Shown one piece after another: positions 11,391 to 20,801 of a stretch of 64,000 nucleotides of DNA (position 1 is its first letter; the number at the start of each line of letters is the position of its first letter). Below the pieces are notes generated by a model. That model had not been told where the DNA came from. It searched no databases and saw only the letters and a program-made list of their open reading frames with translations. A program made the position numbers and the translations under genes. The stretch is taken from the NCBI GenBank assembly GCA_018806915.1, contig JAGKQI010000096.1, forward strand, positions 310,001-374,000, in the 5' to 3' direction. The DNA is from Phytophthora colocasiae. Its lineage: Eukaryota > Oomycota > Peronosporomycetes > Peronosporales > Peronosporaceae.

Positions 11391-12317
11391 TGCACAACGC
11401 TGTGGAAGACCAGCGTATGAAACAGATACTTCTGAATAAGAAGAAAGAGCGGGGGGAAAATCTCGTTAACTTCTCTGAAGGTGATTTTGTCTTGCGGTCA
11501 CGAGTGGATGAAAAACACAAGAACAAGTTGCAGGTGACATGGGTTGGACCTTATCGAGTATTACGTGCTGATGCACACTCATTTCACGTACAGCACCTCG
11601 TCACCGGTGACGAGCTTGATGTGCATGCATCTCGGCTGAAATTTTACGCTGACAGTAGCCTCGACATCACCGAGGAATTGTTGGAGCATGTGGCCTCGCA
11701 AGGAATATTGCTCGCTGTAAATGAGCTTAAGTCACATCGGTGGAACGAAGATATCCAGGACTTTGAAGTGTTAGTGAACTGGAAGGGCTTGGAGACGATC
11801 GAGGACTCTTATGAGCCAATGCAGAGCCTCGCTACTGATATTCACGTGTTACTAGACAACTATGTGGCACAAGCCCGAGACACCCGGTTATCTGACTATT
11901 GGCAGAAGCTTGCTGGAAACCGTGCACAACGAACTATTTCGACAACTACGGAGACCTTGCCTGCCAGCTTAGCGCATGTGCCATCAGGCAATGCGAAGGA
12001 GTCAAAACGAATGCCGACCGGTAAGAAAACGCCGCCGCCAAACTGCCCGAAGTACTGTTAGCAGTATTTCTCAGCAAGGCGAAGGTACAAATGATAAAGA
12101 GACTGGCGCTGAGCGTCCAGGAGCTCGACGACGAGTCAAGCGGACCTCCAGTGAGAATAACTTGCCTCATGGACGCCTGACTAGAGTGGTGACTGTTGCT
12201 GCAGATGTGCCTAGTGTTTCGGACGCAATGCCAGCACAAGGACTCTGCAACGAGCAGCGGCATCAACTACGACGATCTAGCCGCAAACGCAAGGCGCGTA
12301 CGGTTGGAACCCCGTAG
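11381..12317 (+). pseudogene. Integrase C-terminus with chromodomain and basic tail
   Basis: The first part has the GPY/F-like module (VTWVGPYRVL). It is followed by a chromodomain-like fold around FEVLVNWKGLETIEDSYEP, about 11750-11830. Such domains direct some Ty3/gypsy elements to marked chromatin. The frame stops at 12059-12061, while a basic tail (SSRKRKARTVG) continues in another frame from about 12040 to 12317, so one more shift is implied. Confidence 0.75.
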
Positions 12318-12400
12318 CTTCACCAATGTGAATCTACACAAGGTCAATGATGCCGAAGTTGAACCCTTGCACGTTTTCCAGAGGAAGACGTGGGGAACTA

Positions 12401-12414
12401 AGCTTCGGGGGCAG
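12401..12414 (+). other. Polypurine-tract-like sequence before the 3' LTR
   Basis: The bases just before the 3' LTR are AGCTTCGGGGGCAG. The G-rich run at 12406-12411 is the best candidate for the plus-strand primer, although it is shorter and less pure than most polypurine tracts. Confidence 0.4.
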
Positions 12415-12798
12415 TGTAGTAGAACCTAGGCTCTAAAGCTTAGTTCTAACGTGCAACAGACTGCGCACTCCCCAAGCAGACATCACAGACTGTGTCCTAC
12501 AGCATCAGCTGAGGCAACTTCATGTTCTACATGTTATAACAGGTCAGGCTGTTAGTGGCTGACTTTGTTTGCACTTGGAGCTTGTATGTCTAGCTACATG
12601 TATCCTTAGGAATGATTGCTTGGCGAGCAGCAACTTCAAGGAGTTCTGCCTTCAAGTACTCGTTCTCTCTGAGTGGAGGCTCGTTGCCGAAGCTCACTCT
12701 TCAATTTCTTATCAATACACTAGGCTACAGTTCCTGCGGGCTAGCCCCCGCATTGCCTTGTGTTAACGACTTTGAATTTCGACCCCGGGAATACTACA
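12415..12798 (+). repeat. 3' LTR (384 bp)
   Basis: Base-for-base the same as the 5' LTR when the two are read side by side. It is followed at once by the duplicated GTTCG (12799-12803), after which the protease frame resumes. Confidence 0.95.
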
Positions 12799-12803
12799 GT
12801 TCG
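12799..12803. repeat. Right target-site duplication (GTTCG)
   Basis: Second copy of the 5-bp target, matching 6907-6911. Removing one copy with the element restores an open protease frame across the junction. Confidence 0.93.
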
Positions 12804-13520
12804 ACCGCTTTTCAGTACTACTCGGGTGGTGTGCTTACGGGTGGAAACTGCGACAAGACTGGATCACACTCAGGTCTAGCCGTGGGTTTCGGTGAGACCG
12901 ATGATGGCGTGTTGTATTGGCGCATCAAGAACCAGTGGGGAACGTCATGGGGTGAAGATGGCTACGTCCGTGTTCAGCGTCGCTACTCCGGTGACAGTGA
13001 AGGTGCTTGTGGTGTTGAGCTTTACGCCACTTGGCCTACTTTTGACGTCTCAGCTACATCAGGCTCCACGACATCGGCCCCCTCCGTCACCACTGCTTCT
13101 CCTTCAGTAACCACTGCCACGCCTTCCGTCACCACTGCTACACCATCAACACCTTCCACCACGTCGACCCCTTCGGTTACGACCGCTACCCCGAACACAG
13201 ATACACCGTCTGCAACGAAGACCGTCCAGAATGTAGTGAAGCAAGGCATCGAGGATCAGACCACTACTAGTTCAGGCTCCGACTCAACCGATGTGAGCGA
13301 TACGGTGGACCAGGTGGCGGCATCGGGGTCAATTTCAATGTACGAGGCAGTGAGCGCGGAGTCTGGCAGCACAAATACAGTCGACAATACCTCCAACACG
13401 TCGACAGAGACTCCGTCAGCAACTCCCGCTTCGGCTTCTATCATTCAGGGCGACCGTGTTGCGGGAGACGCTTCCTACGCATCCACAGCCAGTCCTGGAA
13501 AACGTGACTGCGCCATGTGA

Positions 13521-14562
13521 GCAAGCTGAGACTATTCCATCTTACGTTGTGAGAACCAACTTCAAGTACTGACACTTAGCGAGCAATTAACCAACGAGCG
13601 GTTATAGAGCAAAGTGTTGTTGTTTGTTTTCAATCAAAGCCTTGCTATTGAGAGCTGTTTGCACGCCATCAGCTCAGCTGTAGTCTTAACGACGTATTGA
13701 CGGCGCCTATCAGCTGATTATATGGATATCAGTTTAACATCAGGAATTGATACTGCTGCACTGAAATCCAGCGCAATTGATCATGATCAAAACGCCAGCT
13801 GGTCGTCAGCGTTTCGACGAAATCCGCGCAGCGAAGATTCTCGCAGTGTGGCGACTTGCCAGTGGCAAATTGCCACTGAGCCAGTGGCGCTGGCAAGTCC
13901 CATGGCAGACAATAGGCCATGGGTCCAGCAACAAGAAGCTTGACATTGAGCTTGGAGGTCACTTCAAGATGATGGGGCCAATCATAATCGTGCGGGTGAG
14001 TTCGGTAATTAGACTTGACGTTTGTATGCTGCCAATGAATACAGTCATTCTGCCCAACGGATGCCCACAAGAATCCATGCCACCACTCCAGCAAGAAGGT
14101 CCTGGCCTCAAGTTATTTAGACACAGGATGCAACTCCAATTGTAGTCGGCGTCAAAGCACTGCTTGGATAGCTCCTGCGATCGCAGCACGCCATCCTGCC
14201 ATACGGGAGCCATTTGCTTTCTGCTGTGCGAAAGACTGACGAAGTGGGACGTTGGTTTTTGTGGGCTGCAGTGTAAATTACATCCATGACCATAAAACGA
14301 CAGCATTTTGTCCAATCCTGGAGCTTATCTTGTGTTCATCTTTCAACTATTTACAGATATAGTCATAATACTCAGTCCTACTTTTCATCTGACTCTTCCA
14401 GGGCTAGGCACCGCTCCTCTCCCCACAACCAACACAACCAAACGGACCAAGAGTGAGGCGCCCGCCCAATTCCGACACTTTTTCGCGGGGGCCGCCCTAC
14501 AGGCACCAGGAAGAGGGTCGAAAAGCTCCAGTTAATTTAACCGCCCAAGTGGCACAGCAGAT
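13521..14562. other. Intergenic region between protease and HECT genes
   Basis: Overlapping frames of 70-122 codons occur on both strands, but none has a recognisable domain or splice partner. The stretch contains the nested inverted repeats at 13853-13923. The last ~150 bp is probably the HECT gene leader. No RNA gene is seen. Confidence 0.4.
13853..13923. repeat. Nested inverted repeats able to form adjacent hairpins
   Basis: Outer arms GACTTGCCAG (13853-13862) and CTGGCAAGTC (13890-13899) pair perfectly. Inside them CAGTGGCAAATTGCCACTG (13860-13878) has perfect 9-bp arms around one base. Next to these, CCCATGG (13899-13905) pairs with CCATGGG (13917-13923). Confidence 0.8.
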
Positions 14563-16569
14563 ATGACAGCGGGTTTGGCGGTGCTCGTGGCACTGAGCAT
14601 TCTACTTTTCGTAGGAGCTATCGTCATGCTGCTCTTCTTCTGCCGGCGTATTCAGGTGCAGCGGGAGCGTGAGTCGCTCGTGTTCATCCAGGAACCAGCT
14701 GACGTGTACCGAGAAGAGCTCAATGACAGCTTTATGGAGCAGGCGTTATGGCGCTGCGGAGTATGCAAGTTCCTGAATCATCCGGAACGTAAACTTTGCG
14801 ACTTGTGCCAAACACTGAGAGGCGCAGAACGAGACGTAGCTGGCAGCAAAAAACATTCAAGTTCTAGTCGACGCAGTAGCTATTCAAGAGGCAGTTTGAG
14901 CTCCAGTTCAGCGCAGAGAATGGGACGTATCGGCGAGACGGAGGCTTTTGCGTCTGCACATGGTGACGACGCTATTGGCGGCTCATTCGGACGTCCGAGC
15001 TTTGAATTTACAAGGAAACAAAAGTCCAAGAGTAAAATGAGCAAGTTACAGTTGGCTGCGAGTCGGAGACAGCAGTGGAAAAGAATGCCCACTACAGACG
15101 GCTTGCACCGATGGGTAAGACAGCAATCTACCAGGAGACAGTCGAGAGCAGCTCAACGTGAATCGTTGGACAGCGACCCGGGTGGAAGAATGTCGCTCAA
15201 TCGGTATCTGGATGCGACGGAGCGGGACAGTAATTTGTCCGTTGGATACATTCGAGTGAGAGATTCGTTGGGAAGATTGGTGCTGAACGAGAGCGACGTG
15301 GTGGCTACGGATTTCCACTACCGAATTAATATTCTCGATGGCGCAGGTAGCTCCGAGTTGATTATGAACCTCGAGGGAGTGCACAATTTGCCATTCCCTG
15401 ACAAGATCCGCTGGTTCTCAACGGAGATCCATCGACTATGGTTACCATGGGAATCGGGCCATGCAGAACTGGTAGTGCGAAGGGATCACTTATTGCAGGA
15501 TTCTTTCGAATTAGTGGCAGCGATGAAGCCGTACCAGTTGAGGCAGAGGTGGCGTGTTGTGTTTGAGGGAGAACCCGCACTGGATGCCGGTGGAGTTATG
15601 CGCGAGTGGTTCACGTTACTATTCGCTGAGCTTTTTGACCCTACGTTTGGAATTTTCGTTAGTACGGTGGGAGACGAAAGGAGCTACTGGATCAATGCCA
15701 GCTCCGACTTGCTGCTTGGGGAGGAAGAGCATTTGGCCTATTTTGAATTTGCAGGACGACTTGTGGGCAAGGCGATTTTGGAGGAGCATCTAATGCCTGT
15801 TCATTTAGCGCTACCGTTCCTAAAGCACATTCTGGGCGTGCCGATCTCATTTTCAGATCTGCAATTCCTTGACGACGAAATCTACAACAGTGCATTGATG
15901 GTAAAAAAGATCGACGATATTGAGCCGCTGTGTCTGGACTTTACGGCCACTCGAGTTGTGGATGGCAAGGCTGACATCGTGGAACTGGTCGAGGGGGGTG
16001 CCAACATCGACGTAACGCGAGAGAACCGCACGCGTTACTTGGATGCCTTGTTCAAGTACCATGTTCTGGGCAGCGTGAGTGATCAATTGTTGTCTTTCCT
16101 TACGGCGCTGTATGACGTAGTTCCAGAGGGATTACTGAAGCTGTTTGACTACCAGGAGCTTGAGTTGCTAATGTGTGGTGTGCCATCTATCGACGTGGAG
16201 GACTGGAAGAAACACACCGACTTCAAATTCTTCACACACAATTTCCCAACGGAGCTCGAGCTGAACAATATCGAGTGGTTATGGGAGGTCATAGAGGATA
16301 TGAAGAACGAGGATCGCGTACGTTTGCTGCAGTTTGCAACAGGTACCAGTCGTGTCCCAGCTCAGGGCTTCAAGGGATTAATCAGCAGCGACGGGCGTGT
16401 ACGGCGCTTTAATGTTGCTTTCGCCGGCGCCAACCAGTCGTTCCTGTTCCCGAAGGCACACACGTGCTTCAACCGTCTGGATCTGCCAATCTACAATTCG
16501 AAGGAGGTTCTAGCGGAGTACGTCAAGCTGATCGTGCAGATGGACATCACTGGTTTTACTATCGAGTAA
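14563..16569 (+). CDS. Membrane-anchored HECT-type E3 ubiquitin ligase with RanBP2 zinc finger
   Basis: Single exon, 668 aa. HECT ligases accept ubiquitin from an E2 on a cysteine and pass it to a substrate. The N-terminus is one hydrophobic segment (about 3-27, LAVLVALSILLFVGAIVML) followed by basic residues, so the ligase domain should face the cytosol. A RanBP2-type zinc finger follows (WRCGVCKF...KLCDLC, about 61-82), which in other proteins binds ubiquitin or RNA. A Ser/Arg-rich linker leads to the HECT domain (about 320-668), which includes DAGGVMREWF, GRLVGKA and catalytic Cys635 in KAHTCFNRLDLP. The end (DITGFTIE) is typical of HECT domains. The first ATG after the leader is used. The TM + zinc finger + HECT order is uncommon, and the substrate is unknown. 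Confidence 0.9.
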   Translation: MTAGLAVLVALSILLFVGAIVMLLFFCRRIQVQRERESLVFIQEPADVYREELNDSFMEQALWRCGVCKFLNHPERKLCDLCQTLRGAERDVAGSKKHSSSSRRSSYSRGSLSSSSAQRMGRIGETEAFASAHGDDAIGGSFGRPSFEFTRKQKSKSKMSKLQLAASRRQQWKRMPTTDGLHRWVRQQSTRRQSRAAQRESLDSDPGGRMSLNRYLDATERDSNLSVGYIRVRDSLGRLVLNESDVVATDFHYRINILDGAGSSELIMNLEGVHNLPFPDKIRWFSTEIHRLWLPWESGHAELVVRRDHLLQDSFELVAAMKPYQLRQRWRVVFEGEPALDAGGVMREWFTLLFAELFDPTFGIFVSTVGDERSYWINASSDLLLGEEEHLAYFEFAGRLVGKAILEEHLMPVHLALPFLKHILGVPISFSDLQFLDDEIYNSALMVKKIDDIEPLCLDFTATRVVDGKADIVELVEGGANIDVTRENRTRYLDALFKYHVLGSVSDQLLSFLTALYDVVPEGLLKLFDYQELELLMCGVPSIDVEDWKKHTDFKFFTHNFPTELELNNIEWLWEVIEDMKNEDRVRLLQFATGTSRVPAQGFKGLISSDGRVRRFNVAFAGANQSFLFPKAHTCFNRLDLPIYNSKEVLAEYVKLIVQMDITGFTIE

Positions 16570-16760
16570 GGCGGTCGAGAGTATTTATTTAGCGGGCAGA
16601 CAAGGACAAACAAGGTGATCGACCAGACTTGGCAGCGATACCGGTGTACCCATCCTAACGACTCGCAGTGCGCAGGGGAATTGATAGTAAAGCTTCGTAC
16701 GTATCACTAAAAGTTGTCGAAATGATGTTGTCACTTTAGATTTTTTTTCACCAAATCGTA

Positions 16761-17633
16761 ATGGTCAAGCGCTCTAGAGGAGATGCTGATGGTTCTACGA
16801 GCAAGCGACTGAAGACTACACCATCATCGCCAGTCCAAGACGAGTACTCGCTAGACCGTGTGGTATCTAACGTCAAGAAAGCGACAGTAGAGCACGCCCA
16901 CTTACCAGAGACCGTCGCTTCGAAGCTTTTTGATCAAGACGCGACGATCTCGTTCCTCACGACGGATCGCAATAGCTGGGTCTACCATGTACCTCACTGG
17001 TACAGGCATGTGGCTGAGTATGCCACCCCTGAAGATCTTCGCTCTGCAAATGAAGACACAGAGGGCTCTCTTGTTACGTTGGAGACAATGTTTCAGAAGG
17101 CGTGGGAGGCACATCCGAAAGAACACGATACCATTATGATGTTTGGAAAACCTGCGAAGCTCCCACGCTTCCAACAGCTTTGTGGTGAAATGGGGAGCTA
17201 CCGCTACTCAGGAAAGACGTTTGAAGCCCAGAAGCACTATCCACCAGGCCTGAGGCATGCAGTGCAGCACATGCAGCGGATAGTGGAAGACCCCGCTACG
17301 CATCGCACACGACTCACGGGGGGACTTGTGAACTGGTACGAGAATGGAGACCACTACATTGGACCACATGCTGACGATGAGCGGGACATGGTGGCGTGTA
17401 CTCCCATTGTGGCTCTGTCCTTAGGAGCTACTCGCCGATTCGTATTCACTAAGAAAACATCGAAGCGTGCCCCACAAGGTGACGAAGCTGTGACTCGAAT
17501 GGAGCTGAAGATGGAGAATGGAGATCTGATGATCATGGGCGGCACTACACAGAGAACACACAAGCATGCTGTGCCTAAGATGGCTCGATGCCGTAAGCCT
17601 AGAATCAGCGTCACCTTGCGCTGCTTTCTTTAA
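16761..17633 (+). CDS. AlkB-like Fe(II)/2-oxoglutarate dioxygenase (ALKBH2/3 type)
   Basis: Single exon, 290 aa. These enzymes oxidatively remove methyl groups from bases in DNA or RNA. The iron ligands are visible as His203 and Asp205 in HADDE and His269 in KHAVPK; the 2-oxoglutarate-binding arginines are in RISVTLR near the C-terminus. LTGGLVNWYENGDHYIGPHAD is the typical strand before the iron site. The basic N-terminus (MVKRSRGDADGSTSKRLK) looks like a nuclear localisation signal. The length is close to human ALKBH2/3 (261 and 286 aa). The substrate (DNA, tRNA or other) cannot be fixed from sequence alone. The stop lies 63 bp from the stop of the convergent next gene. Confidence 0.85.
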   Translation: MVKRSRGDADGSTSKRLKTTPSSPVQDEYSLDRVVSNVKKATVEHAHLPETVASKLFDQDATISFLTTDRNSWVYHVPHWYRHVAEYATPEDLRSANEDTEGSLVTLETMFQKAWEAHPKEHDTIMMFGKPAKLPRFQQLCGEMGSYRYSGKTFEAQKHYPPGLRHAVQHMQRIVEDPATHRTRLTGGLVNWYENGDHYIGPHADDERDMVACTPIVALSLGATRRFVFTKKTSKRAPQGDEAVTRMELKMENGDLMIMGGTTQRTHKHAVPKMARCRKPRISVTLRCFL

Positions 17634-17696
17634 GTGAATAGGAGTTCATCCCTCCGTAACAAAAATATTCATACTTGAATTCTCACAAAAAGTCAA

Positions 17697-18698
17697 TCAC
17701 GTAGGTAGTTGCTTCCTCTTCACTTTCACACTTGTGATACCCCGTGAATGGAAGCGGAAGATAGCATTGGCAAACTGTGGAGCCATTCGCCCAAAGCAAT
17801 GTGAATGTGCGAGCGCCCACGATATCTTTCGCCAGCGAGCTACCACAGATTCAAGATTTCCGTGGAGCTTTTCACTCTCCGGTCTCGCCAGCACTTCGTC
17901 ATGCACCAGAAACTCCTGCATGCTCTCTTTGGCCTCATCTGAATGTCGGAACTGGTCCCAGATCTCAGTAGCATCCGTGCCCACTGCATCTCCGATTACA
18001 TGGGGTCCACCCGGATGCAGGTCTAGGAAGTCCGTGACGTCGTACACCTGTCCTTCAATAGCCACGCACTTGCGGTTGTCGGTAATACCCAACAACCTTG
18101 CAATCTCCACAGCTCGTGACAGGTGGTGTTGGAAGTAAAACTGCCGCCAACATTCAATTGGAAACACCTGCCTGAACCTCTCGCCCGGCTCACAGAAGTC
18201 CCGCTTGAAGACGCGTTTCCAGAGCGCTTCTGCGGTATCTCCAACATTAAGTTCCCACGCTTTGCACACTATAGGGCAAGTAGCTAAGTCTTTTGGGGAC
18301 AGGAACAGCAGCAGCTCGTGCAGGATGTCGCGAGGCAAATTGATCACCGGCGCCCCAGGAGCATTCGAGAGTCCATTTTTTAGACTGTTTCTCTGAATCT
18401 GCACGATCCTGGCAATCTGTCTCTGCTCGGCTTCAATATCGGCTTTCTTATCCTGCTTCTTCTTATGTTGGAGCAGTCCGAAGAGCCCCATGAACAGTAG
18501 GAAGCCAGTGATCTCGGACGACGTGAACCGCCGCGAGTCTTCGCCCTTCCGATAGCCAGAGCCAAGTGAAGACGAAGTAGAAGACAGCGAAGACGTAGGG
18601 CGAGTTAGGAGCTGGTACAGGACGCTAATGACGGCGGTGATCACGATGAATTGCGCCACTCGGTTACCTGTCGACACGGCAGCGCTGCTGCTTGACAT
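17697..18698 (-). CDS. F-box / cytochrome b5 fusion protein with membrane segments
   Basis: Single exon, 333 aa, from ATG 18698; an in-frame ATG at 18764 is also possible. Two hydrophobic stretches lie near the N-terminus (VAQFIVITAVISVLYQLL and ITGFLLFMGLFGLL). An F-box follows (INLPRDILHELLLFLSPKDL, with VCKAWE), which would link a target to an SCF ubiquitin ligase. Then comes a cytochrome b5 heme domain with the HPGG motif (DLHPGGPHVIGD) and a second candidate heme histidine in FRHSDEA. The domain order is therefore TM, TM, F-box, b5. Cytochrome b5 normally carries electrons; next to an F-box it might sense heme or redox state, which is inference. The gene is 93 bp downstream of the UPF0598 gene on the same strand. 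Confidence 0.85.
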   Translation of the reverse strand: MSSSSAAVSTGNRVAQFIVITAVISVLYQLLTRPTSSLSSTSSSLGSGYRKGEDSRRFTSSEITGFLLFMGLFGLLQHKKKQDKKADIEAEQRQIARIVQIQRNSLKNGLSNAPGAPVINLPRDILHELLLFLSPKDLATCPIVCKAWELNVGDTAEALWKRVFKRDFCEPGERFRQVFPIECWRQFYFQHHLSRAVEIARLLGITDNRKCVAIEGQVYDVTDFLDLHPGGPHVIGDAVGTDATEIWDQFRHSDEAKESMQEFLVHDEVLARPESEKLHGNLESVVARWRKISWALAHSHCFGRMAPQFANAIFRFHSRGITSVKVKRKQLPT

Positions 18699-18791
18699 CG
18701 TTCTCGATATGCGAAAAGTGACCGAAATGGGTATCCTAGGTACAATTGCGACATGAATGGGCATACTTTTTGGGTGCTAGTTGAAGTTGAT

Positions 18792-19649
18792 CTATTCGAT
18801 CGCATGGATCGGGTAGCGCTGGTTGTCCCATTTGAACTCGCCGATAACAAGAGCACTAACGTCCTGATCAGCATCAATATCATCGGGGAAGTCGTGGACG
18901 TCGATATGTTTGCCAAGCTCGACCGCGAGTTGAGATCGCACGAGAGCGACGCCTTCTGAAGTTCCCGGTGCGACGTGTTTAGTCTGTACGTCATGGTACA
19001 ATCTACCCGTTGAGAGTGAGATCCGTAATGTTTCTGGTAGGAAAGGCATCGAGAGTTCGCCGCCACCGAATACGAGTGTCCACTTGTCTTCTTGCTCATT
19101 TTTGCGGAGATCCTCGAAGACGAACGGCCGGTCTGCGCACTTGATAAAGTTCATCTCCTTGCCGCACGGGGACCGGAACGGATATTCCAAGAATTCTTCC
19201 TCCTTCTCCGATTTACACTGAGCGATTCCATTCGGCCGTACCTGTGAGAAGAAGAACCGCAGGAACTTGGCGCTTTTGAGCGACGTTGCGATGTTCTTCG
19301 GGCGGGTGTCCTCCAGGAACAAACGCCCCTGTAAAGCACAAACTTTAGTGAAACGTATTCCACATTAGTACCTAACTACAACGCCACCTACCTGCAAATC
19401 AACGTAGTAAAAGTATCTCCGTTTCTGGCCTTGCAGATCGTAGAACGCCTCGCTAGAATCAACAACAATTCAATTCAGACACCAATATCCATTGCTTTTC
19501 GCTTGTTAGACAGACCTCTTGATGTCCTTCAGCTGCTTAAGTTCAAGATATTTATCTTCGTCGGCTGTACAGAAGCCTCGCAGTCCGTGAGGTACGCGAC
19601 GCCATGCACAGGGCACAGGCTTCCACAGTCGCTCGAATGCCATCAGCAT
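18792..19649 (-). CDS. UPF0598 (C8orf82-like) protein, probably mitochondrial
   Basis: Three exons: 19649-19516, 19452-19392 and 19328-18792. The introns are 63 nt each, and the phases are consistent (2 then 0), giving 243 aa. Exon 2 encodes KRRYFYYVDLQ and exon 3 begins GRLFLEDTRPKN, which together form the family signature of a YFYYVD strand followed by LFLDD. Further matches are SPCGKEMNFIKCADRP, VFGGGELSMPF and GRLYH. The family has no proven function. The N-terminus (MLMAFERLWKPVPCAWRRV) is amphipathic and basic, as expected for mitochondrial import. ATG 19643 is an alternative start two codons later. The start faces that of the next gene across ~73 bp. Confidence 0.85.
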
Positions 19650-19722
19650 CTCAAATTGATCCTCGAAAGAGTGACTATCGTTTTTATTAGTGACGCCGAA
19701 ACCGCACTTCAACTTCAGAGCG

Positions 19723-20712
19723 ATGGCAATGAATGGCAAGACCATTGCTCCCTCTTCCTCGCCCAATGGGCGTCGTAGCAGCATTCACAGCACTAGGGAA
19801 GGCAAAGATTTTGCCCTAAGATCTCAACGTACAGGACCTACTGACATTCCTCGACGGGGGAATTCCGAAGGTGGTAGGAGTCGCGTTTTTTCATCAACAC
19901 CTTTAGTTGCCAGGCCACCTCCAAAACCGACACTAGACAGAAAACTGGTGGCGGAGAAGTGTGTGGCGATGGCTGGGCGCACTCAAGAAGCTTTGTTTGG
20001 CGCTCGAGAGCTGGATGCTGAGATAGAGGACATGACGTTGTGGGTACATGCACGCGTTGTGCCATTGAAGTGGCGACGTCGGGTGCTGGTGCATTTGGAC
20101 CCTATCTATTGCCAAATGACGTTTTGCCGCGAAGAACTGGTGCGAGGATGGAAGCTGATATATCCACCGTTCATACAGCCGAATATCGACTCGTTCGAAC
20201 GGAGACTTTGTTACTTGGAGAGATCGGTACAGCTGTTGACGGCGGCAATTGAAGAATGCAAAGCCAAGTTGCAGAATGCTGAGACCCTCTCAGCGTGTAG
20301 ATACATTCAACTTTGGATACGCAGGATACTTGCAAAGGTAACTGCAACACACTCGCGATAAACCTTGTTATCCACGTTACTGATATTTGATCTGCTTTGT
20401 TGTTGATAGCGGGGGTTCTACACGAAAATGATCAAACTGTCGTATCACCACCGAGGCATCGTGTCCGGGATGTTCGATTCGATCGGTGGTAACTCCAAGT
20501 TGACATCTCACGGACCTGCCCACAGTATTACGCTTGAATACCCACGATCGGAGAAGAATTGGGACAGCTTCAGCTAACGTTTTCTATCCAGCACTGGTGG
20601 AGTTTCTAGAGGAAGACTACACTGTAGACAAGCTGCACTTGAGGAGCATCGTAATAGAGCACAATATATATTTTTGTGTTTTGACTTTCTTCTCATCAAC
20701 CGTGGACAGTAA
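19723..20712 (+). CDS. Hypothetical protein, spliced, ending close to the B12D copy
   Basis: Not recognised. Exon 1 is 19723-20337 and exon 2 is 20411-20650; the intron between them is clear (GTAACT...GATAG). A second intron, 20651-20709, has a pyrimidine-rich end and ...GGACAG, and joins directly to TAA 20710-20712, giving 285 aa. If the second intron is not removed, the frame runs to TGA 20810-20812 (338 aa) and touches the opposite-strand B12D copy. The protein has a Ser/Arg/Pro-rich N-terminus (~70 aa), then a mostly helical region (EIEDMTLWVHARVVPLKWR, ERSVQLLTAAIEECKAKLQ) likely to form a coiled coil. The first codon ATG 19723 was chosen; ATG 19729 is in the same frame. Confidence 0.6.
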
Positions 20713-20801
20713 GCGGCTTCTTGATTCAGAGCAAAGGCAAAATGGACGAGCGATCAGCACGACGCTCGATTCCTTCACACTCGTGTGTCGCCTTCATGTG
20801 C

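Larger units (their letters stand above)
6912..12798 (+). mobile_element. Ty3/gypsy LTR retrotransposon with integrase chromodomain, recently inserted
   Basis: The element is 5,887 bp: 384-bp LTR, 5,119-bp interior, 384-bp LTR. It lies in the same direction as the interrupted protease gene. Read by eye, the two LTRs are identical. The order is gag-like region, zinc knuckle, aspartic protease (PDSGSD), reverse transcriptase (IDDLLLYA), RNase H (LFTDASDIGWAL), integrase with HHCC and DDE residues, then a chromodomain. The RT-RH-IN order defines Ty3/gypsy. The interior carries an in-frame stop at 7613-7615 and about six frame changes (near 9175, 9630, 10160, 10262, 11335 and 12040). This copy should therefore not make its own enzymes and was probably mobilised in trans. 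No convincing tRNA primer site was found after the 5' LTR. Confidence 0.93.
5841..13520 (+). pseudogene. Secreted papain-like cysteine protease gene, split by an LTR retrotransposon
   Basis: The host parts are 5841-6911 (357 codons) and, after the insertion and its duplicated GTTCG, 12804-13520 (238 codons). Without the insert the frame would be uninterrupted at 595 aa. The N-terminus is a signal peptide (MLPVSTLSIGFLALS). A Ser-rich pro-region with SEEFLAYVNRY follows, then a C1A catalytic domain. The catalytic Cys237 lies in CGACWAF on the left part; His379 (SHSGLAVGFG) and Asn400 (NQWGTSWG) lie on the right part. The C-terminus is a Thr/Ser/Pro-rich tail built on SVTTATP-like repeats, probably O-glycosylated. 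Translation into the element stops five codons in (TAG at 6924-6926), so any product keeps Cys but lacks His and Asn. No other lesion is seen, so the gene was broken recently. Family role: extracellular proteolysis. The substrate is unknown. Confidence 0.88.

Noticed and set aside
12804..13520. Separate secreted Ser/Thr-rich mucin-like gene.
   Set aside because: It begins inside the protease catalytic domain and has no start of its own apart from LTR sequence.
13777..14145. 122-codon frame and overlapping minus-strand frames after the protease gene.
   Set aside because: Frames overlap on both strands and none has recognisable motifs; the region is dominated by inverted repeats.
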